Shown in pieces: positions 9,275 through 17,976 of a DNA stretch of 64,000 bases; positions within the stretch are counted from its first letter, which is position 1; each line of letters opens with the position of its first letter. The stretch comes from Oscillospiraceae bacterium. GTDB lineage: Bacteria > Bacillota > Clostridia > Monoglobales > Monoglobaceae. The notes beneath the pieces are model-generated. The model did not search any database. It was given only the letters and a program-made list of their open reading frames with translations, and was not told the DNA's origin. Both the position numbers and the translations under genes were made by a program. The stretch is from assembly GCA_015068605.1 (NCBI GenBank), contig SVKF01000008.1:16725-80724 (forward strand), in the 5' to 3' direction.

Positions 9275-9540
9275 ATTTAATAGTGAAAATAAACCGATGA
9301 GGCAGAAAAAAGTCAGATAACGGCTCTTTGAGCGAGCGGATTACGGTGTGAGTTCCGCAGAGTCGCCTGAGTAATATGGACTGTTAAGGGCGATGTTAAA
9401 TGCATCGACGGGAGGACCTTCGTTAAGGGTCGGAAGTATGATGGTACTTCGTTAAGAGCGCTTTATGCGAATTCAGGGTGGCACCGCGGATATTGATTAT
9501 TCGTCCTTGACAGAAATTTAATCTGTCAAGGATTTTTTGT
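9275..9540 (+). promoter_or_regulatory. T-box leader, tryptophan-specific
   Basis: tRNA-sensing leader. The T-box core AGGGTGGCACCGCGG is at 9475-9489. It is followed by a terminator, TCCTTGACAG (9504-9513) pairing with CTGTCAAGGA (9523-9532), then a T-run. The stem I specifier loop reads AATATGGACTG, placing TGG (Trp) at 9377-9379 with a purine after it. Uncharged tRNA-Trp is expected to stabilise the anti-terminator and let trpB be read. The Trp call rests on the specifier position plus the downstream gene. Confidence 0.92.
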
Positions 9541-9559
9541 GATTTGCGGAGGTTTAACT

Positions 9560-9634
9560 ATGATACTTTTAACGAAACGATGGCGAAGCTTTACAGCTTT
9601 ATATATATATATATTTGAATTTGGAGGAAGATAA
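9560..9634 (+). CDS. Possible 24-residue leader peptide ahead of trpB
   Basis: ATG at 9560 is preceded by GCGGAGG at a good distance. The frame runs 24 codons (begins MILLTKRW, one Trp at position 8) and ends with TAA at 9632-9634, one base before the trpB ATG. It contains the trpB ribosome binding site and a TATATATATATATA tract in which slippage would change frame. It may couple translation to trpB, or it may be chance. No known function. Confidence 0.4.
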   Translation: MILLTKRWRSFTALYIYIFEFGGR

Positions 9635-9635
9635 A

Positions 9636-10856
9636 ATGAAATTAAATAATGTTGATTTTGATACTTATTTCAGCAACTATCCCGATAAAAACGGGTATTT
9701 TGGCAAATACGGCGGAGCATATATCCCCGACAATCTCAAAAAGGCAATGGAGGAAATCACAGAGGCATATTACTCAATCTGTCAGTCCAGAAAATTCATT
9801 GCAGAGCTTCGCAGAATAAGAAAAGAGTTTCAGGGCAGACCAACTCCCGTTACTCATCTTGAAAGGCTTTCCGACGCTCTCGGCGGAAAAGTTCAGCTTT
9901 ATGCAAAGCGAGAGGACTTAAATCATTCGGGTGCTCACAAGCTTAACCACTGTATGGGTGAGGCACTTTTAGCAAAATATATGGGTAAAAAGAAGGTTAT
10001 CGCCGAAACAGGTGCAGGTCAGCACGGTGTTGCTCTTGCTACTGCGGCGGCATATTTCGGACTTGAATGTGATATTTATATGGGAACTGTTGATATTAAA
10101 AAGCAGGCTCCAAATGTTGCAAGAATGAAAATACTCGGTGCAAATGTTGTTGAGGTTACACACGGACTTAAAACTCTTAAAGAGGCTGTTGATGCGGCAT
10201 TTGATGCATACAGCAGAGAATATAAGGACGCAATTTACTGTATTGGCTCGGTGTTAGGTCCACACCCGTTCCCTATGATGGTTCGTGATTTCCAGAGCAT
10301 TGTCGGAATTGAGGCAAGGGAGCAGTTTATTGATATGACAGGGCATCTTCCGGACGCAATCGTTGCCTGTGTTGGCGGCGGAAGCAACGCGGCAGGGCTT
10401 TTCGCCGGATTCTTAAATGACCCGGTTGATATTTACGGAATTGAGCCCCTCGGCAGAGGTCCGAAGCTTGGCGACCACGCCGCAAGCCTTAAATACGGTA
10501 CGGAGGGTATTATGCACGGCTTTAACAGCATTATGCTCAAAGATGAAAATGGTGAGCCTGCACCTGTTTATTCTGTTGCAAGTGGGCTTGACTATCCGTC
10601 ATCAGGCCCTGAACACGCTTTCCTTCAGGAAATCGGCAGGGTTAAATATGATGTTATTGATGACGAGGAAACCATTGATGCATTCTATCGTCTTGCCCGT
10701 TTAGAGGGCATAATCCCTGCGATTGAAAGCTCTCACGCTGTTGCATACGGAATGAAGCTTGCAAAATCCATGGAACACGGCTCTGTTTTAATAAATCTTT
10801 CCGGCAGAGGCGACAAGGATATGGACTATATTATTGAAAATTACGGAATAAGATAA
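9636..10856 (+). CDS. trpB: Tryptophan synthase beta chain
   Basis: Condenses indole with serine to make tryptophan using PLP. 406 residues. [15 protein letters not shown] holds the PLP lysine, followed by [10 protein letters not shown] and the phosphate-binding GGGSNAAGL loop, and the C-terminus has NLSGRGDKD. Start chosen at ATG 9636 because GGAGG at 9623-9627 is 8 bases upstream; an in-frame TTG at 9615 is less likely. The [14 protein letters not shown] segment differs from the usual HKINNxxGQ of TrpA-partnered enzymes. No other trp gene is in the window, so this copy may salvage indole or partner TrpA from elsewhere. Controlled by the Trp T-box. Confidence 0.95.
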   Translation: MKLNNVDFDTYFSNYPDKNGYFGKYGGAYIPDNLKKAMEEITEAYYSICQSRKFIAELRRIRKEFQGRPTPVTHLERLSDALGGKVQLYAKREDLNHSGAHKLNHCMGEALLAKYMGKKKVIAETGAGQHGVALATAAAYFGLECDIYMGTVDIKKQAPNVARMKILGANVVEVTHGLKTLKEAVDAAFDAYSREYKDAIYCIGSVLGPHPFPMMVRDFQSIVGIEAREQFIDMTGHLPDAIVACVGGGSNAAGLFAGFLNDPVDIYGIEPLGRGPKLGDHAASLKYGTEGIMHGFNSIMLKDENGEPAPVYSVASGLDYPSSGPEHAFLQEIGRVKYDVIDDEETIDAFYRLARLEGIIPAIESSHAVAYGMKLAKSMEHGSVLINLSGRGDKDMDYIIENYGIR

Positions 10857-10868
10857 TCTAATGATAAG

Positions 10869-10896
10869 CAAAAAATCAAAAAATTTGATTTTTTTA
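10869..10896 (+). terminator. trpB terminator
   Basis: AAAAATCAAA pairs with TTTGATTTTTT just after the trpB stop. A second weaker CCCTG/CAGGG pair follows near 10900-10920. Confidence 0.65.
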
Positions 10897-10997
10897 CCCC
10901 TGTTTTTAGGTATATTCAGGGATATATTCTACAAAAAATTTTCTCAATCCCTGTTATTTTTCCTCTTTTCTTGCGATCCGGAGTTTTTTAACATCCC

Positions 10998-11148
10998 CTA
11001 AATTCAAAAATGTTTTGTGTTTTGAATAAACCTCACCTCTCGGAGTACTTATGTACGCCTTCGGGATTCGGTTTATCCAATCTGAGCTATTTTGCATCCA
11101 TCCCCCAACGAGGCTGTAGCAAAATGATTTCATTTTGCTACAGCCTCC
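10998..11148 (+). repeat. Dispersed repeat R1, copy A (5' part missing)
   Basis: Shares with the other R1 copies the block TTTTGTGTTTTGAATAAACC, then CTCGGAGTAC/GTACGCCTTCGGG, and ends with the hairpin GGCTGTAGCAAAATG/CATTTTGCTACAGCC (11112-11146). It lies downstream of trpB. A frame here resembles frames in copies D and E only because the DNA is shared. Confidence 0.85.
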
Positions 11149-11299
11149 AAAAGAGGTTAACCGATGAACAAAAAGCAAATGTTATATATAAATTAAAAAT
11201 TTGTTAGAATATAAAAAATATAATGCAAAGTATATTGTTCTTGAGGATAGGCTCGGTACAATAAGTAGATGTGTTATTTAACGGTTGAAAAACAACCTA

Positions 11300-11447
11300 C
11301 ACCTCACCACCGCCTTCGGCGGAGCCTCTCCTCAAGGAGAAGCCTTCTCCTTGAGGAGCGATGCTTGCCGATGGCAATCGTTTACCGCCGACCGAACCGA
11401 CAGGTGAGACAGGTGGGTTTTGCGAGGCAAAATTCGGATGAGGTGGT
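11300..11447. repeat. Dispersed repeat R2 (CACCTCAyC element), copy 1
   Basis: Bounded by CACCTCACC (11300) and GATGAGGTG (11437-11445). It contains CCGCCTTCGGCGG and the paired CTCCTCAAGGAGAAG blocks. It is one of several R2 copies or fragments in this window (11.5, 35.7, 36.4, 37.4 and 53.7 kb), a type common in gut Clostridia. No coding capacity is believable. Confidence 0.75.
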
Positions 11448-11490
11448 GCAGTAAAATGCAAGATAATTCAACAGTTACATCTGTATTTTC

Positions 11491-11627
11491 CACCTCATCA
11501 GTCTCGCTGTGCTCGCCAGCTTCCCCTCAAGGGGAAGCCAAGCCTTTTCCTTTGAGGAGCCGGTGCGTACTCCCCACACGCCTTCCCCTTTGAGGGGAAG
11601 GGGGGACCGCTTGCGGTGGATGAGGTG
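11491..11627. repeat. Dispersed repeat R2, copy 2
   Basis: Complete-looking copy with perfect ends CACCTCATC (11491-11499) and GATGAGGTG (11619-11627). Inside are the near-palindromes TTCCCCTCAAGGGGAAG and CTTCCCCTTTGAGGGGAAG. Confidence 0.8.
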
Positions 11628-11727
11628 TCGACCGTTAAGAAAACAACCCAGTGAGTTGTTTTTAGGGCGATTGAGAGCCGACAGGCTCGGCAATAAAAGA
11701 AATGCGTAGCATTTCAACAATAGAGAA

Positions 11728-11749
11728 TACCGCTTGCGGTGGATGAGGT
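11728..11749. repeat. Dispersed repeat R2, end fragment
   Basis: Only the right end, CCGCTTGCGG followed by TGGATGAGGTGT, is present, matching the right end of copy 2. Confidence 0.65.
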
Positions 11750-11784
11750 GTTGTAATAGCAAGACAAAACAGGAATGTTCATTT

Positions 11785-11870
11785 GAATATTAATCTCGTG
11801 TGATTATGCGTAAAAACTATTTACAATTGGAAATATTTATGTTATAATAATTATGCTAAACTATATATAA
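11785..11870 (+). other. Decayed copy of the rod-RNA locus: promoter block only
   Basis: About 90 bases match the region upstream of the structured RNA at 36.47 kb (shared GTGATTATG, TAAAAACTATTTACAATTGG, TTATGTTATAATAA). The promoter is intact, TTTACA (11820-11825), 17 bases, TATAAT (11843-11848), but the RNA body is absent and transcription would meet the rplL terminator at once. Confidence 0.65.
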
Positions 11871-11903
11871 CCAAAAGGACGGCTCACGCCGTCCTTTTGG
11901 TTA
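11869..11903 (-). terminator. Terminator of the rplL operon
   Basis: AACCAAAAGGACGGC/GCCGTCCTTTTGGTT, a 15-base-pair stem, positioned after the rplL stop on the minus strand. The same hairpin core is reused at 36672-36701. Confidence 0.85.
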
Positions 11904-11969
11904 TCATGATGACCTTGTCATCAAGCAACAGCGGAAAAAACCTCCGCTTTTTTAACTTTGAAAGTAAGA

Positions 11970-12341
11970 TTACTTAAGTTCGATTGTTGCGCCGGCTTCT
12001 TCGAGCTTAGCTTTCATAGCTTCAGCTTCGTCCTTAGAAACAGCTTCCTTAAGTGTTGTAGGTGCGCCTTCAACAGCAGCCTTAGCTTCGCCAAGACCAA
12101 GACCTGTGAGGTCCTTAACAGCCTTAATTGTAGGCATCTTCTTGTCAGCAGCAAATCCTGTGAGAACTACATCGAATTCTGTCTTTTCTTCAGCAGCAGG
12201 ACCAGCAGCAACAGCACCAGCCATCATAACAGGAGCAGCAGCAGATACGCCAAACTCTTCTTCGAGAGCCTTTACTAAATCGTTTACTTCTAAAAGTGTA
12301 AGTGTTTTAATTTCTTCAACTAATTTCATTACATCAGCCAT
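11970..12341 (-). CDS. rplL: Ribosomal protein L7/L12
   Basis: 123 residues, the normal length for the stalk protein that recruits translation GTPases as dimers bound to L10. An N-terminal dimerisation segment (to about residue 35) is followed by an Ala-rich hinge and the C-terminal domain with [12 protein letters not shown] and the [15 protein letters not shown] helix. Last gene of the operon; rpoB does not follow, unlike the usual bacterial order. Confidence 0.98.
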   Translation of the reverse strand: MADVMKLVEEIKTLTLLEVNDLVKALEEEFGVSAAAPVMMAGAVAAGPAAEEKTEFDVVLTGFAADKKMPTIKAVKDLTGLGLGEAKAAVEGAPTTLKEAVSKDEAEAMKAKLEEAGATIELK

Positions 12342-12418
12342 TTTAAAAATCCTCCGTTTTTTTAAATATTTTGGGGCATTTTGCCCATAATTTACTTTTT
12401 AATAATTAAATAAATTTT

Positions 12419-12916
12419 TTACTCAGCGTCTTTATTAGCAATAGCATCCAAAGCACGAACCAAGCTTGAGATAGGAGCCTGTAAGCTTCCCATCATCTTG
12501 GAAATAAGAACTTCCTTAGAAGGAATACTTGCGTAAACCTTAACCTCTTCAGCGTCAATTACCTTGCCGTCAACAAAACCTGCTTTAATTTCAAGCTGTT
12601 CATTGTTCTTAGCGAACTCAACAAGAATTTTTGCAGGAGCAACAACATCAGAATCACTTGTTGCAAGAGCAGTAGGACCGTGTAAAACGCCATCAAGCTC
12701 TCCAAGACCAACTTCGTTTGCTGCAAAACGTGTTAATGTATTCTTAACAATAGTGTATTCAACACCGGCTTCACGAAGCTGTTTACGAAGCTCGGTATCC
12801 TGAGCAACGGTCAAGCCTCTGTAATCGGCGATAACACCTGCCTGAGCGTTCTTAAGTCTTTCAGTTATAGCAGCAACAACTGTCTTTTTGTTTTCTAAAA
12901 CTTTTGCACTTGGCAT
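12419..12916 (-). CDS. rplJ: Ribosomal protein L10
   Basis: 165 residues. L10 anchors L7/L12 dimers to 23S rRNA and represses its own operon through the leader upstream. Start placed at the ATG of MPSAKVLENK because AAGGAGG stands at 12921-12930; a longer upstream frame lies inside the leader RNA and is not coding. ADYRGLTVAQDTELRKQLRE and the C-terminal helix for L12 are visible. Confidence 0.97.
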   Translation of the reverse strand: MPSAKVLENKKTVVAAITERLKNAQAGVIADYRGLTVAQDTELRKQLREAGVEYTIVKNTLTRFAANEVGLGELDGVLHGPTALATSDSDVVAPAKILVEFAKNNEQLEIKAGFVDGKVIDAEEVKVYASIPSKEVLISKMMGSLQAPISSLVRALDAIANKDAE

Positions 12917-13060
12917 AAAATTTCCTCCTTTCAAAGTTTCAATCCGTAAAGGATTAATATGAAAAATCCCTCGCAAACACGAGGGATTACAAATTCATAA
13001 GAATTATCAAATCTCCTCGGCAGGATTTACGGCATAGCCACCTGCTGTCTGCGGAAAATA
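12917..13060 (-). promoter_or_regulatory. L10 leader (autoregulatory r-protein leader with attenuator)
   Basis: On the minus strand, CCGCAGACAGCAGGTGG and AAATCCTGCCGAGGAG (13011-13055) match the L10 leader kink-turn region bound by the L10-L12 complex. It is followed by a hairpin, AATCCCTCG/CGAGGGATT, with a T-run (12961-12988) that can act as attenuator before rplJ. Family from established knowledge of Firmicutes leaders. Confidence 0.8.
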
Positions 13061-13076
13061 TTCAACTGATTAAAAA

Positions 13077-13772
13077 TTAACCTTCAATCTTTGATGTGTT
13101 AATCTTAATACCGGGGCCCATTGTTGTTGCAATGGTAACAGATCTTAAATACTGACCTTTAGCAGCCGCCGGACGAGCCTTTATAATAGCGCCCATTAAA
13201 GCATTAAAGTTTTCGGTAAGCTTTTCAGGTCCGAAAGATGCTTTTCCTAAAGGACAGTGGATAATGTTTGTCTTATCCAATCTGTATTCAATTTTACCTG
13301 ATTTTATTTCGCTGATAGCTTTAGCAACATCAGGAGTAACAGTGCCGGCCTTCGGGTTTGGCATAAGACCCTTAGGACCAAGTGTCTTACCGATACGACC
13401 AACAACACCCATCATATCCGGAGTTGCAACAACGATATCAAAGTCAAACCAGTTTTCAGACTGAATCTTTTGAACTAAGTCTTCAGCACCAACAAAATCA
13501 GCGCCTGCAGCCTTAGCTTCTTCAGCCTTGCCTTCTCTTGCAAATACGAGAACGCGAACATTTTTACCAGTTCCGTTAGGGAGAACAACAGCACCTCTAA
13601 CCTGCTGGTCAGCATGTCTTGAGTCAACGCCCAATTTAACATGAATTTCAACTGTTTCATCAAACTTAGCCTTAGCAGTCTGACAAGCAAGACTCATAGC
13701 TTCGTTTGAATCGTACAATTTACCTTTTTCAAGAAGCTTAATGCTATCTTGATACTTTTTACCCATTTTCAT
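13077..13772 (-). CDS. rplA: Ribosomal protein L1
   Basis: 231 residues, standard length. L1 forms the mobile stalk at the E site. KMGKKYQDS start with AGGAGG seven bases upstream; [17 protein letters not shown] is the diagnostic segment, and the C-terminus carries [12 protein letters not shown]. Preceded by a short leader motif shared with rplK. Confidence 0.98.
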   Translation of the reverse strand: MKMGKKYQDSIKLLEKGKLYDSNEAMSLACQTAKAKFDETVEIHVKLGVDSRHADQQVRGAVVLPNGTGKNVRVLVFAREGKAEEAKAAGADFVGAEDLVQKIQSENWFDFDIVVATPDMMGVVGRIGKTLGPKGLMPNPKAGTVTPDVAKAISEIKSGKIEYRLDKTNIIHCPLGKASFGPEKLTENFNALMGAIIKARPAAAKGQYLRSVTIATTMGPGIKINTSKIEG

Positions 13773-13788
13773 TAATTTTCCTCCTATA

Positions 13789-13819
13789 GTGGTTATTGCA
13801 GGGCATTAGCCCCTCCCAC
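13789..13819 (-). promoter_or_regulatory. Leader motif before rplA
   Basis: Minus strand TGTGGGAGGGG ... AATAACCAC closes with GTGG/CCAC. The same pattern occurs before rplK (14290-14328), suggesting a repeated r-protein binding hairpin. Which protein binds is inference. Confidence 0.5.
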
Positions 13820-13835
13820 ATTGTTAACCGTCAGA

Positions 13836-14261
13836 TTATTCTTCAACGGTAACGCCCATTGATCTTGCAGTACCTGCAACCATAGACATAGCTGCTTCAA
13901 GTGATGCTGCGTTAAGATCAGGCATTTTCTGTGTAGCGATTGCCTCTAAATCAGCTTTAGAAAGCTGAGCAACCTTATTCTTGTTCGGAACACCGCTTCC
14001 GCTCTGGATTTTACAAGCCTTCTTAATAAGAACAGCAGCCGGCGGAGTTTTAGTGATGAATGAGAAAGATCTGTCCTGGTAAACTGTGATAACAACCGGG
14101 ATAACAAGACCTGCGTCATTCTTTGTTCTTTCGTTGAACTGCTTACAGAAGTCCATGATGTTAACACCGTGCTGACCGAGAGCCGGACCAACCGGTGGTG
14201 CAGGAGTAGCTTTCATAGCTTCAATCTGCAATTTGATGTAACCTGTGATTTTCTGAGCCAT
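13836..14261 (-). CDS. rplK: Ribosomal protein L11
   Basis: 141 residues, family-typical. L11 supports the GTPase-associated centre. [20 protein letters not shown] is diagnostic near the N-terminus and [18 protein letters not shown] text (here [13 protein letters not shown]) follows; the rRNA-binding C-domain ends with [12 protein letters not shown]. Strong GGGAGGTG-type site before the ATG. Confidence 0.98.
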   Translation of the reverse strand: MAQKITGYIKLQIEAMKATPAPPVGPALGQHGVNIMDFCKQFNERTKNDAGLVIPVVITVYQDRSFSFITKTPPAAVLIKKACKIQSGSGVPNKNKVAQLSKADLEAIATQKMPDLNAASLEAAMSMVAGTARSMGVTVEE

Positions 14262-14289
14262 TTACATGACACCTCCCTTTCCAACAAAC

Positions 14290-14328
14290 GTGGTAATATC
14301 GAGATTGCCTCATGGCAACCCCTCCCAC
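14290..14328 (-). promoter_or_regulatory. Leader motif before rplK
   Basis: Minus strand TTGTGGGAGGGGTTGCC ... ATATTACCAC, with GTGG/CCAC closing. A separate hairpin, TTGGTGCAAGCACCAA, lies just upstream (14333-14348). Resembles the rplA motif at 13789. Confidence 0.5.
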
Positions 14329-14383
14329 AAACTTGGTGCAAGCACCAAATATATAATACAGCGTGTGCTGTGTGGGTAACAAA

Positions 14384-14902
14384 TTAAACTATGTGTTCAA
14401 CCTGATTAAATTCAAGTTCAACATCCGTATCTCTGCCAAACATAGAAACTTTGGCTTTGATTTTCTGTCGTTCCATGATGATAGCATCAATAACACCAAC
14501 GAAGCCTTCAAGCGGACCATATTTAACTCTGATTTTGTCACCAACCTCAAAGTCAATGGTAATAGTGCGTTTTTCAAGCCCCATGTTAATGATTTCCTGC
14601 TCGGTAAGAGGAACCGGCTTACTACCGGGACCAACAAACCCCGTGACACCACGGCAGTTTCTCACAACATACCAACTCTCGTCGGTCATAATCATTTTAA
14701 CAATAACATAACCGGGGAAGAGCTTACGCATAACCGTTTTCTTCCGGTCATCCTTAATTTCAACAACCTCTTCCATAGGAACGCAAATTTCCTGAATAAC
14801 ATCCTGCATGTTACGATTTTCAATTGTTTTTTCTATATCAGCCTTAACCTTATTCTCGTATCCGGAATAGGTGTGAGCCACATACCATTTTGCTTCTGCC
14901 AT
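14384..14902 (-). CDS. nusG: Transcription termination/antitermination factor NusG
   Basis: 172 residues, normal length. NGN domain AEAKWYVAHTYSGYENKVK at the N-terminus, FPGYVIVKM in the middle, and a C-terminal KOW domain with GDKIRVKYGPLEGFVGV. Links RNA polymerase to ribosomes or termination factors. Lies between secE and rplK in the classic order. Confidence 0.98.
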   Translation of the reverse strand: MAEAKWYVAHTYSGYENKVKADIEKTIENRNMQDVIQEICVPMEEVVEIKDDRKKTVMRKLFPGYVIVKMIMTDESWYVVRNCRGVTGFVGPGSKPVPLTEQEIINMGLEKRTITIDFEVGDKIRVKYGPLEGFVGVIDAIIMERQKIKAKVSMFGRDTDVELEFNQVEHIV

Positions 14903-14941
14903 AAGTGTGGGATTAACCCGTTCCCTCCTATAAAGTTATAC

Positions 14942-15121
14942 TTAAAACCACTTGCCCATGCCCCATGTAAGTAATACATCAAGTCCGGCAATTACAAGTC
15001 CTATAAGTATTACGAAAACAAGCACTATGATAGTGTTCTGTCTGATTTTAGAAAATGAAGGCCAAACAACTTTTTTAAATTCAGCCTTGGTATCAATAAA
15101 CCAGTTCTTAATCTTGCTCAT
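14942..15121 (-). CDS. secE: Preprotein translocase subunit SecE
   Basis: 59 residues read directly from the sequence: ATG complement at 15119-15121, TAA at 14942-14944. The protein begins MSKIKNWFIDTKAEFKKVVW, the conserved amphipathic helix, followed by one membrane span (NTIIVLVFVILIGLVIAG) and a short tail. It clamps SecY in the membrane. It has the usual single-span Gram-positive form and is followed by nusG. Confidence 0.95.
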   Translation of the reverse strand: MSKIKNWFIDTKAEFKKVVWPSFSKIRQNTIIVLVFVILIGLVIAGLDVLLTWGMGKWF

Positions 15122-15149
15122 TTTAATACTCCTTTAACCTTTTTACAGA

Positions 15150-15299
15150 CTACTTCGTTTCTTTATGAAGTGTGTGCTTTCTGCAGAATCTGCAGTATTT
15201 ATTCATTTCAAGTCTGTCCGGGTCGTTCTTCTTGTTCTTCATAGTATCGTAGTTTCTCTGTTTGCATTCACTGCAAGCCAATGTGATTTTAACTCTCAT
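15150..15299 (-). CDS. rpmG: Ribosomal protein L33
   Basis: 49 residues starting [17 protein letters not shown]; the upstream extension of the frame lies in the leader. Two CxxC pairs (CSEC, CRFC) make it the zinc-binding C+ type. AAAGGGTGA precedes the ATG. First gene of the operon driven from 15376-15404. Confidence 0.95.
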   Translation of the reverse strand: MRVKITLACSECKQRNYDTMKNKKNDPDRLEMNKYCRFCRKHTLHKETK

Positions 15300-15375
15300 T
15301 TTGTTCACCCTTTCTCTTAAAATCCCTATGGGGATTCGTACAACACAAATAAAGCCTCTTCTCAGAGGTGATGTT

Positions 15376-15404
15376 ATTTTAACACAGTTTTTTAAATTTG
15401 TCAA
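15376..15404 (-). promoter_or_regulatory. Promoter of rpmG-secE-nusG-rplKAJL
   Basis: Minus strand TTGACA (15399-15404), 17 bases, TAAAAT (15376-15381), 77 bases before rpmG. Confidence 0.8.
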
Positions 15405-15503
15405 TGGTTTTCGCAAAAAAAGTTGAGAATATTTAAAAAAAGTGCGAATAAAATTAAAAAAACGAATAAAATTGCAGTATTCATATGGGGCAGAGGTGTG
15501 TTT

Positions 15504-16502
15504 ATGATAAACGGATTAAAAATCGCTTTTGTGTATGTCGGGTTGGTTATCGGTGCCGGATTTGCATCGGGCAGAGAAATTCTTGAGTATTTCAATATGA
15601 AAGACAAGGGTGAAACATTTCCCGTTGTTTTGACTTTTATTTTGTTTGTGATGATTTCCTACCTCATATTATACAAATCAAAAAAACACAGGATTACCGG
15701 TTTTGGTGAATTTGTTGATTTCATGGCAGGAAGGTCAAGTATTGTCATTAAGGTGATAATGTATCTTTTTATGTTTTGCGGATTTTTTGTTATGCTCTCG
15801 GCAGGTGGCGCACTTTTTGAGGCAGGGATTGGATGCGACCGAAGATGGGGAGTTATGTCTCTTGCCGTGATTTGCTTTGTTGTATTTTCCTTTGATATAA
15901 AAGGGATTGTAGCTATAAATACGATTCTTGTTCCGTTTATGGTTATAGGGATAGCATATCTTTCCGTCACAGCCATGATGTATGAAAGTGTCACAACATC
16001 ATCAATATCCATAGTAAATAATTCTCTTGTTTCTGCGGTTTGTTATGTCAGTTACAACACCATAACGGCAGGAGCGGTATTAGTTCCCCTTTATCCGATT
16101 GCGGATAAAAAATCCATAAAAATAGGAGCTCTTGCCGGAAGCGGTATCCTTTGTTTGTTGGTTTTTATAATACGGAGCGCTCTTAATATGTATTATGACA
16201 GTATTTTTAATTCCCAAATGCCAATGCTTGATTTGGCAATAATGAGAGGGGAAATATATCAATATATATACATGGTTGTGCTTTTCACATCAATCTGTAC
16301 CACAGCGGTATCCCACGGCTTCGGAGTATTATCGATTTTTCGATTTAATACACTCAAAAAGAGAGTGATAGCTGCGGCAGTGTTTTGTTTAGCGGCACTC
16401 CCGTTTTCCGAGTTAAATTTTTCGTTTTTGGTATCGTCATTGTATTCGGTTTTTGGATATGTTGGTATTTTTTGGCTGTTAATTCTTGTGTTTAGAAAAT
16501 AA
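15504..16502 (+). CDS. YkvI-like multi-spanning membrane protein
   Basis: 332 residues with about ten membrane segments. The start [20 protein letters not shown] and [10 protein letters not shown] are typical of the YkvI family, which is distantly related to amino-acid/Na+ symporters of the LeuT-like fold. Start set at ATG 15504 after AGAGGTG (15492-15498); an upstream in-frame TTG would add a basic, non-conserved extension reaching into the divergent promoter. The substrate is unknown. It stands alone, divergent from the r-protein operon. Confidence 0.75.
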   Translation: MINGLKIAFVYVGLVIGAGFASGREILEYFNMKDKGETFPVVLTFILFVMISYLILYKSKKHRITGFGEFVDFMAGRSSIVIKVIMYLFMFCGFFVMLSAGGALFEAGIGCDRRWGVMSLAVICFVVFSFDIKGIVAINTILVPFMVIGIAYLSVTAMMYESVTTSSISIVNNSLVSAVCYVSYNTITAGAVLVPLYPIADKKSIKIGALAGSGILCLLVFIIRSALNMYYDSIFNSQMPMLDLAIMRGEIYQYIYMVVLFTSICTTAVSHGFGVLSIFRFNTLKKRVIAAAVFCLAALPFSELNFSFLVSSLYSVFGYVGIFWLLILVFRK

Positions 16503-16611
16503 TTTTTCGACTTGAAGTTGGAGTAAACGAGAGTATAAAAGAGGAAAACAGCGAATTCGAGACTTTGAGATGTGCTAAATTAATTTCTTTGAAAAAAATT
16601 CAAAAAAAGGG

Positions 16612-16640
16612 TTGACAAAATGGAAATTCCGTATTATAAT
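16612..16640 (+). promoter_or_regulatory. Promoter of rplM-rpsI
   Basis: TTGACA (16612-16617), 17 bases, TATAAT (16635-16640). Confidence 0.88.
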
Positions 16641-16664
16641 AAACAAGCTTGTTAAATTGACAAA

Positions 16665-16720
16665 GCAGACTGTGGGCAGATGCACACAGGAAAATGTGTC
16701 TGTCTGCTCACAGTCCGAAA
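16665..16720 (+). promoter_or_regulatory. L13 leader-type hairpin
   Basis: GACTGTGGGCAGA pairs with TCTGCTCACAGTC, enclosing GCACACAGGAAAATGTGTC. Its place before rplM and the strong stem fit the L13 leader used for autoregulation in Firmicutes; identity inferred from context. Confidence 0.6.
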
Positions 16721-16742
16721 TTTAATCAGGAGGTATGTTATT

Positions 16743-17177
16743 ATGTCAACTTATATGGCAAAAGCAAACGAAGTTGAAAAGAAATGGTATATCATTGATG
16801 CTGCCGGTAAGCCTTTAGGCCGTGTTGCTGCAGCTGCTGCAACAATCCTCAGAGGTAAGCACCGTCCTGAGTTCACACCGAACACAGACTGTGGCGAATA
16901 TGTTATCATCATCAACGCAAAAGACGCTGTTTTAACAGGAAATAAGTTATTACAGAAAAAATGGTACAGACACACAGGTTATATCGGTCATCTTAAAGAG
17001 GTTTCTTATAAGGAACTTATGGCTGACCGTCCTGAGAAGGCTATGGAGCTTGCAATCTCCGGTATGATGCCTCATAACACTCTCGGCAGAAAGAGCCTTA
17101 AGAAGCTTAAGGTTTATGCCGGAGCAGAACATGAGCATGAAGCACAGAAACCTGTTATGTGGACAGGCAGAATATAA
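16743..17177 (+). CDS. rplM: Ribosomal protein L13
   Basis: 144 residues, family length. Start ATG 16743 follows AGGAGGT (16728-16734). [15 protein letters not shown] and the C-terminal [17 protein letters not shown] are diagnostic. Large-subunit assembly protein, cotranscribed with rpsI 18 bases downstream. Confidence 0.98.
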   Translation: MSTYMAKANEVEKKWYIIDAAGKPLGRVAAAAATILRGKHRPEFTPNTDCGEYVIIINAKDAVLTGNKLLQKKWYRHTGYIGHLKEVSYKELMADRPEKAMELAISGMMPHNTLGRKSLKKLKVYAGAEHEHEAQKPVMWTGRI

Positions 17178-17195
17178 GATAGGAGGATAAGTTAA

Positions 17196-17594
17196 ATGGC
17201 TAAGACAGTTCAGTATTACGGAACAGGTAGAAGAAAAGAATCTGTTGCAAGAGTAAGATTAGTTCCCGGCAACGGTGCAATCACAATTAACGGCAGAGAT
17301 ATTGACGACTATTTCGGTCTTGAAACTCTTAAGACTATCCTTCGTCAGCCTCTCGTGCTTACAGGTACAATCGGCAAATTTGATGTTTTGGTAAACGTTA
17401 AAGGCGGCGGTTTCACAGGTCAGGCAGGTGCTATCCGTCACGGTATAGCAAGAGCTTTGCTTGAAGTTGATACAGAAAGCTTCAGAGCAACACTCAAAGA
17501 AGCAGGTTACTTAACACGTGACCCGAGAATGAAGGAAAGAAAGAAATACGGTCTCAAAGCAGCCCGTCGTGCACCACAGTTTAGTAAGAGATAA
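17196..17594 (+). CDS. rpsI: Ribosomal protein S9
   Basis: 132 residues. [16 protein letters not shown] opens the protein, [19 protein letters not shown] is the core motif, and the C-terminal basic tail RRAPQFSKR reaches the P-site tRNA. AGGAGG precedes the start. Confidence 0.98.
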   Translation: MAKTVQYYGTGRRKESVARVRLVPGNGAITINGRDIDDYFGLETLKTILRQPLVLTGTIGKFDVLVNVKGGGFTGQAGAIRHGIARALLEVDTESFRATLKEAGYLTRDPRMKERKKYGLKAARRAPQFSKR

Positions 17595-17609
17595 TTATTA
17601 TCTGTCAAA

Positions 17610-17645
17610 AATCCCACAACCATCGAGGTTGTGGGATTTTTTTGT
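17610..17645 (+). terminator. rplM-rpsI terminator
   Basis: AATCCCACAACC/GGTTGTGGGATT with seven T residues. Confidence 0.9.
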
Positions 17646-17649
17646 AACG

Positions 17650-17847
17650 AGGGGCTGTAGCAAAATGCACCAACCACACAAAACACCCAAAAAGATGTAT
17701 AAAAATCATTTTTAAAAGCGTAAATGACAAAATATACTTCATAAATTAGGAAAGAAATTCGCGATTTAGCGAATTTCTAAATTCAAAAATGGTTTGTGTT
17801 TTGAACAAACCTCACCTCTCGGAGTACCTATGTACGCCTTCGGGTAA
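17650..17847 (+). repeat. Dispersed repeat R1, copy B (3' end replaced)
   Basis: Begins AGGGGCTGTAGCAAAATGCA and continues through CCACACAAAACAC, AAGCGTAAATGACAAAATAT, a GAAATTCGC/GCGAATTTC hairpin and TTGTGTTTTGAACAAACC to CGCCTTCGGG. The terminal hairpin is lacking. Lies 3' of rpsI. Confidence 0.85.
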
Positions 17848-17913
17848 ACCAAAGCCTTGGCTTTGGCTCAGCTTGTCCGCTTTAAAGCTTTTTTCCTATC
17901 CCTTAAAACCAAA

Positions 17914-17952
17914 GCGGTGTTTAAAAAGTCTTTTTGACTTTTTAAACACCGC
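17914..17952 (-). terminator. Terminator of the sugar permease operon
   Basis: A 17-base-pair perfect stem, GCGGTGTTTAAAAAGTC (17914-17930) with its complement (17936-17952), sits 25 bases after the second permease stop. Confidence 0.75.
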
Positions 17953-17976
17953 CTTAATTTAAACATAAACTGAAGA

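Noticed and set aside
11010..11207. Frame beginning MFCVLNKPHLSEYL, also in R1 copies near 52394 and 57142
   Set aside because: The shared protein text follows from shared repeat DNA; copies B and C break the frame, there is no ribosome binding site, and the region is hairpin-rich.
11475..11762. 95-codon minus-strand frame across R2 copies
   Set aside because: It is built from R2 palindromes, with no start signal and no conserved protein features.
14363..14974. 203-codon plus-strand frame over nusG/secE
   Set aside because: Antisense to two well-conserved genes.
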